Made by a program: the position numbers and the translations under genes. Shown piece by piece: positions 8,818 to 17,378 of a DNA stretch of 64,000 nucleotides. Within the stretch, counting starts at the first letter, position 1; each line of letters opens with the position of its first letter. The stretch spans positions 2,108,001 through 2,172,000 of the forward strand of contig OZ220465.1 of NCBI GenBank assembly GCA_965115815.1. Reading direction: 5' to 3'. A model generated the notes under the pieces. It did not search any database, had not been told where the DNA came from, and worked only from the letters and a program-made list of their open reading frames with translations. Source of the stretch: VXPW01 sp965115815 (lineage in GTDB: Bacteria; Pseudomonadota; Alphaproteobacteria; TMED109).

Positions 8818-9846
8818 TCAGAGGGTCAGCGCCTCGAACCGGCGGGCCACCGAACTCCATGCCTGGCCGCCCCGTTCCCGCGCGTGCTCGCTCATGCGCG
8901 CATGGGTCGCTGGGTCGTCCAAGAGACGGATGGCGTACTCGGCAAACGCATTGTCGTCCGGAGCCAGGAAACCGGTCTTGCCGTCCACGATGCGCTCGGG
9001 TGCCGCTCCCAGAGGACGGACCACCGCCGGCAGCCCGACCGCCTGACTCTCGGCCAGCGTCATCGCCGACACCTCGCGCTCGTCCGAGGGATAGAGATGG
9101 ACCCGCGCCGTCCGCAGGAACTCGGCCATTGCGGCGTCCGGCAGCGGCCGGCAGACGCGGACTCCCGATTTTCCCGCCGCGTTGACGAGGGCATGAATCC
9201 GGGCGAAGGCAGGGGTCAGGAACCGTCCCTCCGAAGCGCCGTGCAACGCACTCGAGAACACATGCAGCTCCGCCCACGGCAGCCGTCCGTGAATCCGCCG
9301 CCGCCAGAGACCGACGAGCCACTCGAGGCCCATCAGCGGATGCGTCGTGACGACGGCCCGGGGCGTCACCGAGGGTGCCGGTGCGTCTGCATGCAGGAAG
9401 GCATCCCCGACTCCGTTCGGAATGCTGGCGCCGTCGAAGGCCAGCAGCGCATCGGGGATCGTCGCCAAATGCGCCTGGCTCTGGTAGACGAGCACCGGCC
9501 GGTGCCGCGCGGCACTGGCGAACGGCTCGGGCCGGATCAGGTCCCGCCCCGAACCGGTCATCCACAGGATCCGCGTCCGGATATCGGGCACCAGGTCGAG
9601 CAATTCCGGATCCTGATGCGCGATGCAGAGATCGGTGGTGGCGGCCGAAGCTTCCTCCAGGGGCACCCAGCTGACGCCACGGACGACGGCGGCCAGCTCG
9701 CACCGGTTGAACACGCGCACCGTGTGACCGGCCGCAGCCAAGGCATCCGCCAGACCCACGATGCCTTTCTGGGCGGGCGGCAGGGCGCGGTCCGCAGGCG
9801 TGGTGCCGTCAAACGGAAAGGATCGGTCGGCAAGGGTAACCAGCAT
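8818..9846 (-). CDS. Glycosyltransferase, GT4-like
   Basis: A 342-residue cytosolic glycosyltransferase of GT-B type. The C-terminal half carries a retaining GT4-like nucleotide-sugar site: VHLYPSDEREVSAMTLAESQ, then AVGLPAVVRPLG and ERIVDGKTGFLAPDD. This corresponds to the E-x7-E block that binds the UDP/GDP-sugar. The N-terminus (KGIVGLADALAAAGHTVRVF) is the Rossmann-like acceptor domain. No membrane segment is evident. Donor and acceptor cannot be told. It is divergent from ygfZ, with 79 bp between their starts, and no other polysaccharide genes are adjacent. Confidence 0.82.
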   Translation of the reverse strand: MLVTLADRSFPFDGTTPADRALPPAQKGIVGLADALAAAGHTVRVFNRCELAAVVRGVSWVPLEEASAATTDLCIAHQDPELLDLVPDIRTRILWMTGSGRDLIRPEPFASAARHRPVLVYQSQAHLATIPDALLAFDGASIPNGVGDAFLHADAPAPSVTPRAVVTTHPLMGLEWLVGLWRRRIHGRLPWAELHVFSSALHGASEGRFLTPAFARIHALVNAAGKSGVRVCRPLPDAAMAEFLRTARVHLYPSDEREVSAMTLAESQAVGLPAVVRPLGAAPERIVDGKTGFLAPDDNAFAEYAIRLLDDPATHARMSEHARERGGQAWSSVARRFEALTL

Positions 9847-9925
9847 CGGCCCGCCTGCAGGAACGGGAGAAGCCCGGCATCGTGTACGATGAAGGTCTCA
9901 GGGATCGCTAGTACACCGACATCGC

Positions 9926-10849
9926 ATGGCCGACAACCGCGCCCCCGCCCTCCGCTGGTGTCCGCTTCCGGACCGCATGCTCACCCGGATTCACGGTCCC
10001 GATGCCCGGGGCTTCCTCCAGAACGTGGTGACCAACGACCTGGATCGACTGCGAAGCGACCGGTCGCTCTATGCGGCCCTGCTCACGCCGCAGGGCATGT
10101 ATCTCCATGATTTCCTGCTGACCGAGCTGGACGGCGTCATCCTGATCGACTGCGAACGTTCCCGGCAGCCTGATCTCGCCCGGCGCCTCGCCCTGTACCG
10201 GATGCGCAGCCGAGCCGGGATCGAGGCCGAAACCGGGCTCGCCGTCGGGGTCGGATTCGGCGGGTCCGCGGCGGCGGCGGCGGGTGTGGACGAAACCCGC
10301 GGGCGGGCGCGCCGCCTCGGGGACGGCATCGTCCTTGCCGACCCCCGCTCCCGCGACCTCGGGGTCCGGGCGTACCTGCCGCCGCCGGACCTCGCTGTCT
10401 TCTTCGCCGGCGCCGGCTTCGCGCCGGGCGAGCGCGAGGCGTTCGACCGGCACCGGATCGCGGCCGGCGTGCCGGACGGCGGCCGGGATCTCGTCATCGG
10501 CCGCAGCTACCTGCTGGAGAGCAATTTCGACCTCTTGGACGGCGTGTCGTTTTCCAAGGGCTGCTACATCGGTCAGGAGAACACGGCCCGCCAGCGGTAC
10601 CGCGGCACCGTGCGGCGCCGTCTGGCCCGGGTCGCCATCGCGTCGGGCCCGGCACCCGCGCCGGGCACCCCCATCCGTCTCGGGGACCGCGACGTCGGCA
10701 CGATGCGCTCGAGCCGGGGCAGCGAGGGCCTCGCGCAGGTCCGAATCGCGCTCGTCCGGGAGGCGGCCGCCGCCGGCGCCGAACTCGAATGCGGAGAGGC
10801 CACGCTCCGGATCCTGACACCGGTCCCGCAAGCGCCGTCGGCCGCGTGA
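9926..10849 (+). CDS. ygfZ: Folate-binding YgfZ/CAF17-like protein
   Basis: 307 residues related to the T-protein of the glycine cleavage system. YgfZ uses tetrahydrofolate to support assembly or repair of certain Fe-S enzymes. The signature KGCYIGQE at residues 211-218 matches K-x-C-[FY]-x-G-Q-E and includes the essential Cys. The N-terminus shows the usual LTRIHGPDARGFLQNVVTND block. The start follows from homology at the very N-terminus. The gene converges on the SDR gene with only 6 bp between their stop codons. Confidence 0.93.
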   Translation: MADNRAPALRWCPLPDRMLTRIHGPDARGFLQNVVTNDLDRLRSDRSLYAALLTPQGMYLHDFLLTELDGVILIDCERSRQPDLARRLALYRMRSRAGIEAETGLAVGVGFGGSAAAAAGVDETRGRARRLGDGIVLADPRSRDLGVRAYLPPPDLAVFFAGAGFAPGEREAFDRHRIAAGVPDGGRDLVIGRSYLLESNFDLLDGVSFSKGCYIGQENTARQRYRGTVRRRLARVAIASGPAPAPGTPIRLGDRDVGTMRSSRGSEGLAQVRIALVREAAAAGAELECGEATLRILTPVPQAPSAA

Positions 10850-10855
10850 CGGCAG

Positions 10856-11590
10856 TCAGGCGGCGCTGTAGCCTCCATCGACCGGCAGTAGGGCTCCGGT
10901 CACATAGGACGCGGCGGGCGAGCACAGGAACACGGCCGCTCCCGCCACGTCCTCCGGCACCCCCCATTCCCCCATCGGAATGCGCGCGCGAATCGCGTCG
11001 TACTGCTCCCGGTCGTCCCGCAGGCCCTGCGTCATCCGGGTCGCGATCCAGCCCGGCGCGATCGCGTTCACACGGATCCCATGTTCGGCCCAGGCGTGCG
11101 CGAGCGAACGGGTCAGGCCGATGATTCCGGTCTTCGACGCGGTATAGGCCGGCGCCGTACGCGAGCCGAAGTACGACCACATCGACGCCACGTTGAGGAT
11201 GCAGCCCCGGGTCAGGGCCAGCTTCGGCAGGCAGTGCAGCGCCATGCGGTGGGCGCCCATCAGGTTCGTGTTGATCACGTCGGCAAAGTTCTCGGTCTGA
11301 AACTCGAGGGCGCGCCGGACCATGCCGGCGTTGTTCACGAGGATGTCGAGGCGGTCGATCTGCTCCAGAACCGCCGCGATCGAGATCTCGTTGGTCACGT
11401 CGAGCCGGAGGGTTCGCAGGGTGCCGCCCGGAAGGTCCGGATTGCACGCGGCCAGAGAAGCCTCCGTCCGGGCCGTCACGGTCACGCTGGCGCCGGCATC
11501 GAGAAGGGCGCCGCCGATCGCGTGTCCGATACCGCCCGCACCCCCGGTCACGAGCGCCGCCTTGCCCGAGAGATCCACCGTCCAGGCCAT
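10856..11590 (-). CDS. SDR-family dehydrogenase (probable 2-keto-3-deoxy-sugar-acid 4-dehydrogenase)
   Basis: A 244-residue classical short-chain dehydrogenase. It has the nucleotide motif TGGAGGIG near residue 16, NNAG in the middle, and a catalytic Ser-Tyr-Lys set (ASMWSYF, then AYTASK). The ending GALLPVDGGYSA is typical of the family. Its ATG overlaps the TGA of the upstream 2-hydroxyacid dehydrogenase (TGATG), so the two are translationally coupled. Together with the FAH-family hydrolase at the head of the operon, the setting suggests it oxidises the C4 hydroxyl of a 2-keto-3-deoxy acid such as deoxyfuconate or deoxyrhamnonate. That substrate is inferred only from the neighbour. Confidence 0.88.
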   Translation of the reverse strand: MAWTVDLSGKAALVTGGAGGIGHAIGGALLDAGASVTVTARTEASLAACNPDLPGGTLRTLRLDVTNEISIAAVLEQIDRLDILVNNAGMVRRALEFQTENFADVINTNLMGAHRMALHCLPKLALTRGCILNVASMWSYFGSRTAPAYTASKTGIIGLTRSLAHAWAEHGIRVNAIAPGWIATRMTQGLRDDREQYDAIRARIPMGEWGVPEDVAGAAVFLCSPAASYVTGALLPVDGGYSAA

Positions 11591-12597
11591 CAGCGATTCC
11601 CGGCCCGCACCTCGGGATTGACCGGAGTCGGCACGGTTTCGCCGGTCAGGGCCGCCTCGAGGTTGCGGGCGGCGAGATCGATCATCGCCAGACGGGTCGT
11701 GCGGGTGGCGCTCGCGATGTGCGGCGTCAGCACGACATTCTCCATTTCCCGAAGCGCCGGGTGCACCTTCGGCTCGAACTCGTAGACATCGAGTGCCGCC
11801 CCCGCGATCTCGCCTTCCTGCAACGCCTGCACCAGCGCCTCTTCCTCGACCACGGGCCCGCGCGCCACGTTGATCAGGAAGCCCTCCCGCCGCATCCGCG
11901 CCAGCTGCGGCGCCGCGATCAGGTGCCGGGTCTCGGGCGAAAGGGGGCACAGCAGCACCACGTACCGGGATTCGGCCAGCAGTTCGGGAAGGCTGCGCCA
12001 CCTCACGTCGAGCGCCTTCGTTTCGTCGGCGGAAAGACGGTTCCGGTTGTGGTAGCAGACCTTCATGCCGAAGCCCTGCGCCCGGGCGGCCACCCGCTTC
12101 CCGATGCGGCCGAGACCGACGATGCCGAGGGTCTCGCCGCCGATGTCGGCCCCCCACAGCAGCGAGAACGGATGCGTGCGGAAGTGTCCGCCGCGCACCA
12201 ACCGATCGCCTTCGGCGAGCCGTCGTCCGACCGCCAAGACCAGCGCCATGGTCAGGTCCGCGACCGGCGCATCCAGGACGCCCGGCGTGTTGGTGACCAG
12301 GACGCCGTTCCGGGTCGCGGCCGCCAGATCGATATTGTCGACCCCGACGGCGACGTTCGCGATCACCCGCAGCGTGCCGACGCAGGCATCGAGGATCTCC
12401 GCCCCGACCCGCGGACCCATCAGCAACACGCCGGCCGATCCCCGCAGTCGTTCGCACAGCGCGTCCGTCCCGAGCTGGCCGTCGGCGAACGCATCGTGGT
12501 AGTCCACCCGGAACCGGCGCTCGAGCCGGGTGCGGATGTCGTCCGGCAGCCAGCAGTGCACCAGGATGGGCGGGCGGCCCTCGGAGCGGGGCGTCAA
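11590..12597 (-). CDS. D-isomer-specific 2-hydroxyacid dehydrogenase
   Basis: 335 residues, NAD(P)-dependent, interconverting 2-oxoacids and D-2-hydroxyacids. It resembles the glyoxylate/hydroxypyruvate reductase branch. Visible features are the Rossmann motif GLGRIGKRVAARAQGFGM, catalytic Arg in NVARGPVVEEEAL, Glu in DVYEFEP and His in TPHIASAT. The favoured start is TTG at 12597, whose last two bases and following A form the TGA of the preceding hydrolase gene (TTGA). This is a 4-base overlap typical of coupled operons. No ATG lies between it and the conserved N-terminus. It is the middle gene of a three-gene minus-strand operon. Its role may be to reduce pyruvate or another oxoacid product of the upstream hydrolase. 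Confidence 0.9.
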   Translation of the reverse strand: MTPRSEGRPPILVHCWLPDDIRTRLERRFRVDYHDAFADGQLGTDALCERLRGSAGVLLMGPRVGAEILDACVGTLRVIANVAVGVDNIDLAAATRNGVLVTNTPGVLDAPVADLTMALVLAVGRRLAEGDRLVRGGHFRTHPFSLLWGADIGGETLGIVGLGRIGKRVAARAQGFGMKVCYHNRNRLSADETKALDVRWRSLPELLAESRYVVLLCPLSPETRHLIAAPQLARMRREGFLINVARGPVVEEEALVQALQEGEIAGAALDVYEFEPKVHPALREMENVVLTPHIASATRTTRLAMIDLAARNLEAALTGETVPTPVNPEVRAGNR

Positions 12598-13445
12598 CGC
12601 GGCGTCCAGCTGCGCACCCGCTGGCGCTGAACTCCCAGCCCCGCGATTCCGGGCTCCATGACGTCGCCGTCCTTCAGGAACCGCGGCGGACGCATCCCGG
12701 AACCCACCCCCGGCGGCGTGCCGGTGGCGATCAGATCCCCGGGGCGGAGCGTCATGAACCGGCTGATGTAGGCGATCAGGGCGGGCACGCCGAAGATCAT
12801 GGTGCCGGTGCTGCCGTCCTGCATCCGCATCCCGTTCACGTCCAGCCAGAGGCGCAGGTGCTGCGGGTCCGGCACCTCGTCGCGGGTGACCAGCCACGGC
12901 CCGACCGGACAGAAGGTATCGCAGCCCTTGCCCTTGTCCCACGTCAGGCCGCGCTCGAGCTGCCACTCGCGTTCCGACACGTCGTTCACCACGGTGTAGC
13001 CCGCCACATGCTCAAGCGCCCGATTCTCCGGCACGTTGTTCGCCTCGGAGCCGATCACGACGCCGAGCTCGATCTCCCAGTCCGTCTTCTTCGAATCCTT
13101 CGGCATCTCGACGTCGTCGTTCGGCCCGTTGAGAGCGCTGGTGGGCTTCAGGAAGACGATCGGCTCGTCCGGGATCGCGGCGCCGACTTCCTTCGCATGG
13201 TCCCGGTAGTTGAGACCGATGCACAGGATCTTGCCGATGCCCGAGACCGGAACCCCGAAGCGCGGTGCGTCGGCAATCACGGGCAGGTTCTCCGCATCGA
13301 TCCCGACCAGACGATCCTGTCCGGCATCGCTCAGCACGTGCGGCGTGATGTCGGGCAGGTGCCGTTCCAGCGAACGCAGGTTTCCCTCGCCATCGATCAG
13401 GCCCGGCAGTTCGCGGCCGCGCGGGCCGAAGCGCACCAATTTCAT
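12594..13445 (-). CDS. Fumarylacetoacetate hydrolase-family protein (probable diketo-deoxy-acid hydrolase)
   Basis: 283 residues of the FAH superfamily, close in pattern to 2,4-diketo-3-deoxy-L-fuconate or -rhamnonate hydrolases, which split their substrate into pyruvate and lactate. Landmarks are GKILCIGLNYRDHAKEVG, the metal-binding TDWEIELGVVIG with paired Glu residues, VNDVSERE with a ligand Asp, and the GDLIATGTPPGVG loop. ATG 13445 is chosen because AGGGAGA precedes it at good spacing; an ATG at 13451 is less favoured. It heads an operon with the dehydrogenase and the SDR and is divergent from the UxaA-like gene across 253 bp, where a shared regulatory region would be expected. No operator could be recognised. 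Confidence 0.9.
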   Translation of the reverse strand: MKLVRFGPRGRELPGLIDGEGNLRSLERHLPDITPHVLSDAGQDRLVGIDAENLPVIADAPRFGVPVSGIGKILCIGLNYRDHAKEVGAAIPDEPIVFLKPTSALNGPNDDVEMPKDSKKTDWEIELGVVIGSEANNVPENRALEHVAGYTVVNDVSEREWQLERGLTWDKGKGCDTFCPVGPWLVTRDEVPDPQHLRLWLDVNGMRMQDGSTGTMIFGVPALIAYISRFMTLRPGDLIATGTPPGVGSGMRPPRFLKDGDVMEPGIAGLGVQRQRVRSWTPR

Positions 13446-13698
13446 GGGCATTCTCCCTGTACGGATTGCGGCTCCGTTCCCCCGAGCGCGCGCCGGCACC
13501 CTACCACGTCTTCCGCACGGCTTTTGCCCGAAACCGGAGGAGCGGGCCCGGAGCCGGGGCCGGGCCGCGCGACCGGCGGCGACGAGAATCCGGGCCGGAT
13601 CCGACGCCGGGCCGGACGCACGCCCCGGGTGACCGCCGCGGGCGCGCGGCTGCTACCCTTCTCCCGCGCTCGTGCAGACGCCCGTCGGGAGATCCGTC

Positions 13699-15228
13699 AT
13701 GACCAGCCGGGATTCACTGACCATCCGCCTCCATCCGGCCGACAATGTGGTCACGGCCAAGGCTGCGCTGCCCCCGGACACGGCCGTGCCCGGCGAAGAC
13801 GTGGTCACCGCGCGCCGGATTCCGGTCGGGCACAAGGTCGCAACCAACCGGATGGACGCCGGGGCCGAAGTGCGGAAGTACAACCAGATCATCGGCTTCA
13901 CCACGGAACCCGTGGCCCCCGGCGAGCACATCCATGTGCACAATCTCGCCGTCCGCCCGTTCCGGCGCGACTACGAGTTCGCCCGGGGGGCGCGGACCAC
14001 CGCCATGGTGCCGGATTCCGAGCGCGCCACGTTCCGGGGGATCCGGCGGGCCGACGGGCGGATCGCCACCCGGAACTACCTCGGCGTGCTGTCGTCGGTC
14101 AACTGCTCGGCCACCGTCTGCCGCTACATCGCCGACACGTTCCGGGGCGATGCCCTCAAGGCCTATCCCAACGTGGACGGGGTCATGGCCATCACGCACG
14201 GTACCGGATGCGGAATGGCCGGCCGGGGGCTCGGATGGGATCTCCTGCAGGCGACGCTGGCCGGTTATGCGCGGCATCCGAACTTCGCCGGCGTCCTGGT
14301 CGTCGGTCTGGGATGCGAGGTCAACCAGGTGGACGCGATGGCGGCCCGCCATGCTTGGACCGCCGACGACCGGTTCCAGATGATGACCATCCAGGACTCG
14401 GGCGGAACCCGGGCCACCGTCCAGGCCGGCGTCGAGCGGATTCGCCACATGCTGCCCCGTGCCGACGGGGTTGGTCGGACCGCGGTCCCGGCCGCCCACC
14501 TCCGCCTCGCGCTCCAGTGCGGCGGGTCCGACGCCTATTCGGGCATGACCGCGAATCCGGCGCTCGGGGCGGCAGTGGACCGGCTCGTCCGGCACGGCGG
14601 CACGGCCATCCTTGCCGAAACTCCCGAAATCTACGGTGCCGAGCACCTGCTCACGCGCCGGGCTGTCAGTCGGGAGACCGGCGAAAAGCTCGTCCGCCAT
14701 GTCCGCTGGTGGGAGGAGTACACCGCGCGGCACGGCGCCGAACTCAACAACAATCCGTCCCCCGGGAATCAGGCCGGAGGGCTGACGACCATCCTCGAGA
14801 AATCGCTCGGTGCGGTCGCCAAGGGCGGCACGACCAATCTGGTGGACGTGTACCAGTATGCGGAACCCGTCCGCGCACAGGGCCTGACCTTCATGAACAC
14901 CCCGGGGTACGATGTCGTCTCGGTGACCGGCATGGTGGCCGGCGGCGCCAATGTCGTCTGCTTCACCACGGGACGGGGCTCGGTGTTCGGCTGCAAGCCG
15001 GCTCCGTCCATCAAGCTGGCGACCAACACCCCGATGTATCGGCGGATGCGCGAGGACATGGACGTGAACTGCGGTCAGATCCTGGACGGCGCCAAAGGCG
15101 TCGATGCCATGGGAGAGGAGATCTTCGATACCGTTCTCCGGATCGCATCCGGCGAACAGTCCCGGAGCGAAACCGCCGGGTTCGGCGACGAGGAGTTCGT
15201 CCCGTGGCAGATGGGCGCGCTGCTCTGA
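13699..15228 (+). CDS. UxaA-family dehydratase (altronate dehydratase-like)
   Basis: 509 residues of the altronate/galactarate dehydratase family, which remove water from sugar acids to give 2-keto-3-deoxy acids. The N-terminal SAF domain (LHPADNVVTAKAALPPDTAV to about residue 95) is fused to the catalytic part. That part contains ITHGTGCGMAG, VGLGCEVNQVD, LQCGGSDAYSG and FTTGRGSVFGCKPAPSIK, with conserved Cys residues suited to a metal or Fe-S site. ATG 13699 follows GGGAG. It is divergent from the FAH-dehydrogenase-SDR operon, so the four genes plausibly form one sugar-acid pathway: dehydration, C4 oxidation, cleavage. The exact sugar acid is unknown. Its 3' end overlaps the start of the aminotransferase gene by 25 bp. 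Confidence 0.9.
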   Translation: MTSRDSLTIRLHPADNVVTAKAALPPDTAVPGEDVVTARRIPVGHKVATNRMDAGAEVRKYNQIIGFTTEPVAPGEHIHVHNLAVRPFRRDYEFARGARTTAMVPDSERATFRGIRRADGRIATRNYLGVLSSVNCSATVCRYIADTFRGDALKAYPNVDGVMAITHGTGCGMAGRGLGWDLLQATLAGYARHPNFAGVLVVGLGCEVNQVDAMAARHAWTADDRFQMMTIQDSGGTRATVQAGVERIRHMLPRADGVGRTAVPAAHLRLALQCGGSDAYSGMTANPALGAAVDRLVRHGGTAILAETPEIYGAEHLLTRRAVSRETGEKLVRHVRWWEEYTARHGAELNNNPSPGNQAGGLTTILEKSLGAVAKGGTTNLVDVYQYAEPVRAQGLTFMNTPGYDVVSVTGMVAGGANVVCFTTGRGSVFGCKPAPSIKLATNTPMYRRMREDMDVNCGQILDGAKGVDAMGEEIFDTVLRIASGEQSRSETAGFGDEEFVPWQMGALL

Positions 15229-16400
15229 GGCCGACGCCGGTCGCCGGCGCGGCGGCCATCCGCCCCCGCATCGCCCGGCTGGAGGAATCCGGCATCCGCG
15301 CCATCGCGGACGCGGCGATGGCGCGCAAGGACGTCCTGCCGCTCTGGTTCGGAGAATCGGACCGGCCCACGCCGGAGTTCATCTGCGAGGCCGCGGCCAC
15401 CGCCCTGCGCGCCGGGGACACGTTCTACACCCCGAACCGCGGCAAACCCGAACTGGTGAGCGTCATCGCCGCGTACGAAAGCGGACTCCACGCGCGCCCG
15501 GTGACCGAAGATCGGATCGTCGTGACGTGCGCCGGCATGAACGCACTGATGATCACGGCCGAACTGCTGGTCGATCCGGGCGACGAGGTCCTGTGCGTCA
15601 CGCCGGTCTGGCCGAATTTCCTGCGGTGCGTGGACATCATGGGCGGCCGGCCGGTCGAGGTGCCGCTGGCCCCCCGGGCCGGCCGGTGGCACCTCGACCT
15701 CGACCGCCTGGCGGACGCGGCGACCGCCCGGACCCGGGCCCTCTATCTCAGCACCCCGGGCAACCCCACCGGCTGGATGGCCGACCCCGAGACTCTCGGG
15801 GCCGTCCTCGCGTTCGCCCGGCAGCACGGCTTGTGGGTAATCTCCGACGAGGTGTATGCCCGGGTGGTCTACGACCGGAACGTCGCGCCTTCGTTCCTGG
15901 ACCTCGCCGAACCGGAGGACAGCGTGATCGTCGTCAACAGCTTTTCGAAGGCGTGGTCCATGACCGGATGGCGACTCGGGTGGGTGATCGCGCCCACGCC
16001 GGTCGCCGCCCGGATCGAGCAGCTGAACGAGTTCAACGTCGCGAGCCCGGCTGCGGCCGCCCAGGCGGCCGGAATCACGGCCCTCCGCGACGGCGAACCG
16101 CACGTGCGGGATCTGCGCATCGCCCTGGGCCGGGCCCGCGAGACCGTGATGGCCGCCCTCGGCGCGGTCGAACGGATCCGGCTGATCCGCCCGGACGCCG
16201 CGTTCTACGCCTTCTTCGGGGTGGAAGGCATGACCTCGTCCTCGGCCATGGCCCGGACCCTGGTCGAGCAGGCGGGCGTCGGCCTTGCTCCCGGCGACGC
16301 CTTCGGAGCGGGGGGCGCCGACTACCTCCGCATCTGCTACGCAAAATCGCCCGCCCTGCTGGCGACCGCGCTCGCACGACTGGGCGCGGCCCTCCGGTAG
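15204..16400 (+). CDS. Class I/II PLP-dependent aminotransferase
   Basis: 398 residues of fold-type I aminotransferase, aspartate-aminotransferase-like. The pyridoxal-phosphate Lys sits in NSFSKAWSMTGWRLGW. The cofactor-stabilising Asp and Tyr are in VISDEVYARVVYD, and the Asn is in STPGNPTGWM. The C-terminal Arg that binds the substrate carboxylate is in DYLRICYAKS. A GTG start at 15204 is chosen because GAGGAG precedes it and homology begins soon after. It overlaps the end of the UxaA-like gene and runs directly into the Sua5-type gene, whose GTG follows the TAG with no gap. The amino donor and acceptor cannot be inferred. Confidence 0.9.
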   Translation: MADGRAALRPTPVAGAAAIRPRIARLEESGIRAIADAAMARKDVLPLWFGESDRPTPEFICEAAATALRAGDTFYTPNRGKPELVSVIAAYESGLHARPVTEDRIVVTCAGMNALMITAELLVDPGDEVLCVTPVWPNFLRCVDIMGGRPVEVPLAPRAGRWHLDLDRLADAATARTRALYLSTPGNPTGWMADPETLGAVLAFARQHGLWVISDEVYARVVYDRNVAPSFLDLAEPEDSVIVVNSFSKAWSMTGWRLGWVIAPTPVAARIEQLNEFNVASPAAAAQAAGITALRDGEPHVRDLRIALGRARETVMAALGAVERIRLIRPDAAFYAFFGVEGMTSSSAMARTLVEQAGVGLAPGDAFGAGGADYLRICYAKSPALLATALARLGAALR

Positions 16401-17378
16401 GTGCGGGCCACCGCTGCCGCGATCGCGCAGGCCGCGACCGCGCTCCGGAACGGCCGCCTCGTCGCCTTCCCGACGGAAACCGTGTACGGGCTGGGGGCCG
16501 ACGCCCGAAACCCCGACGCAGTCCGGCAGGTGTTCGCGGTCAAGCACCGGCCCGCCGGACATCCGCTGATCGTGCATGCCGCGACGCCCGCCGCCGCGTT
16601 CGTCATCGGAGCGGCGGGCTCCCGCGCGCGCCGGCTGGCCGAACGATTCTGGCCGGGGCCGCTGACCCTGGTGGTGCCCGTGCGCTCCGGCGCGGATCTC
16701 GCCGATGCCGTCACGGGAGGACGCCCGACCGTCGGTCTCCGCGTCCCCGGACACCCGGTCGCAGCCGCGCTGCTCCGGGCGGCCGCACGGCCGGTGGCCG
16801 CGCCCAGCGCCAACCTGCACGGGCACCTCAGCCCCACGCGGGCCCGGCATGTCCGCACCCAGCTGGGCGCCGCGGTGGAGGTGGTGCTGGACGGCGGACC
16901 GGCCGACATCGGGGTGGAATCCACCGTGCTCGAACTCGGAGCCGGCCGGCCGGTGGTGCTTCGGGCCGGAGGCATCCCCACCGAGGATCTGGAAGCGGTG
17001 GTCGGCGCGGTGGAACTGCCTGCGGCCGGCGAAGCGGCGCGCGCGGCCGGAATGCTGCCGCACCACTACGCGCCGCGCACGCCGCTGCGCCTCAATGCCG
17101 GCCATCCGTTTCCGGACGAGGTGTATCTCGGGTTCGGCCCGTCGCCCGGTGCCGCCTGCAACCTCAGTCCGCGCGGCGACCTCGACGAAGCCGCCCGGAA
17201 CCTGTTCGCCATGCTGCACCGTCTGGACCGGGCCGGAGCCCGCCGCATCGCCGTCGCACCCGTTCCCGAATCCCGTCTCGGGCGCGCCATCAACGACCGG
17301 CTTCGCCGCGCTCGGCGGGGCCTACGCCGCCCGCGCCGGCCCGCTTCCGCTCACGCCGGGAGCGATCCGCCCTCCTGA
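16401..17378 (+). CDS. Threonylcarbamoyl-AMP synthase, Sua5 type
   Basis: 325 residues. It makes threonylcarbamoyl-AMP from Thr, bicarbonate and ATP for the t6A37 modification of ANN-decoding tRNAs. The N-terminal YrdC domain shows AFPTETVYGLGADA, KHRPAGHPL, FWPGPLTLVV, PVAAPSANLHG and the Ser-rich ESTVLEL block. After about residue 205 there is a linker and a Sua5 C-terminal domain (MLPHHYAPRTPL), so this is the longer Sua5 form rather than short TsaC. The start is GTG at 16401, immediately after the aminotransferase stop. The last 30 residues are Arg/Pro-rich and overlap the 3' end of dnaE on the other strand, which may reflect an altered C-terminus. Confidence 0.9.
   Translation: MRATAAAIAQAATALRNGRLVAFPTETVYGLGADARNPDAVRQVFAVKHRPAGHPLIVHAATPAAAFVIGAAGSRARRLAERFWPGPLTLVVPVRSGADLADAVTGGRPTVGLRVPGHPVAAALLRAAARPVAAPSANLHGHLSPTRARHVRTQLGAAVEVVLDGGPADIGVESTVLELGAGRPVVLRAGGIPTEDLEAVVGAVELPAAGEAARAAGMLPHHYAPRTPLRLNAGHPFPDEVYLGFGPSPGAACNLSPRGDLDEAARNLFAMLHRLDRAGARRIAVAPVPESRLGRAINDRLRRARRGLRRPRRPASAHAGSDPPS

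Noticed and set aside
12858..15200. A plus-strand frame running from the FAH region through the UxaA-like gene into the aminotransferase
   Set aside because: Only the part from about 15204 resembles a protein family; the earlier part is out of frame with the real dehydratase gene.
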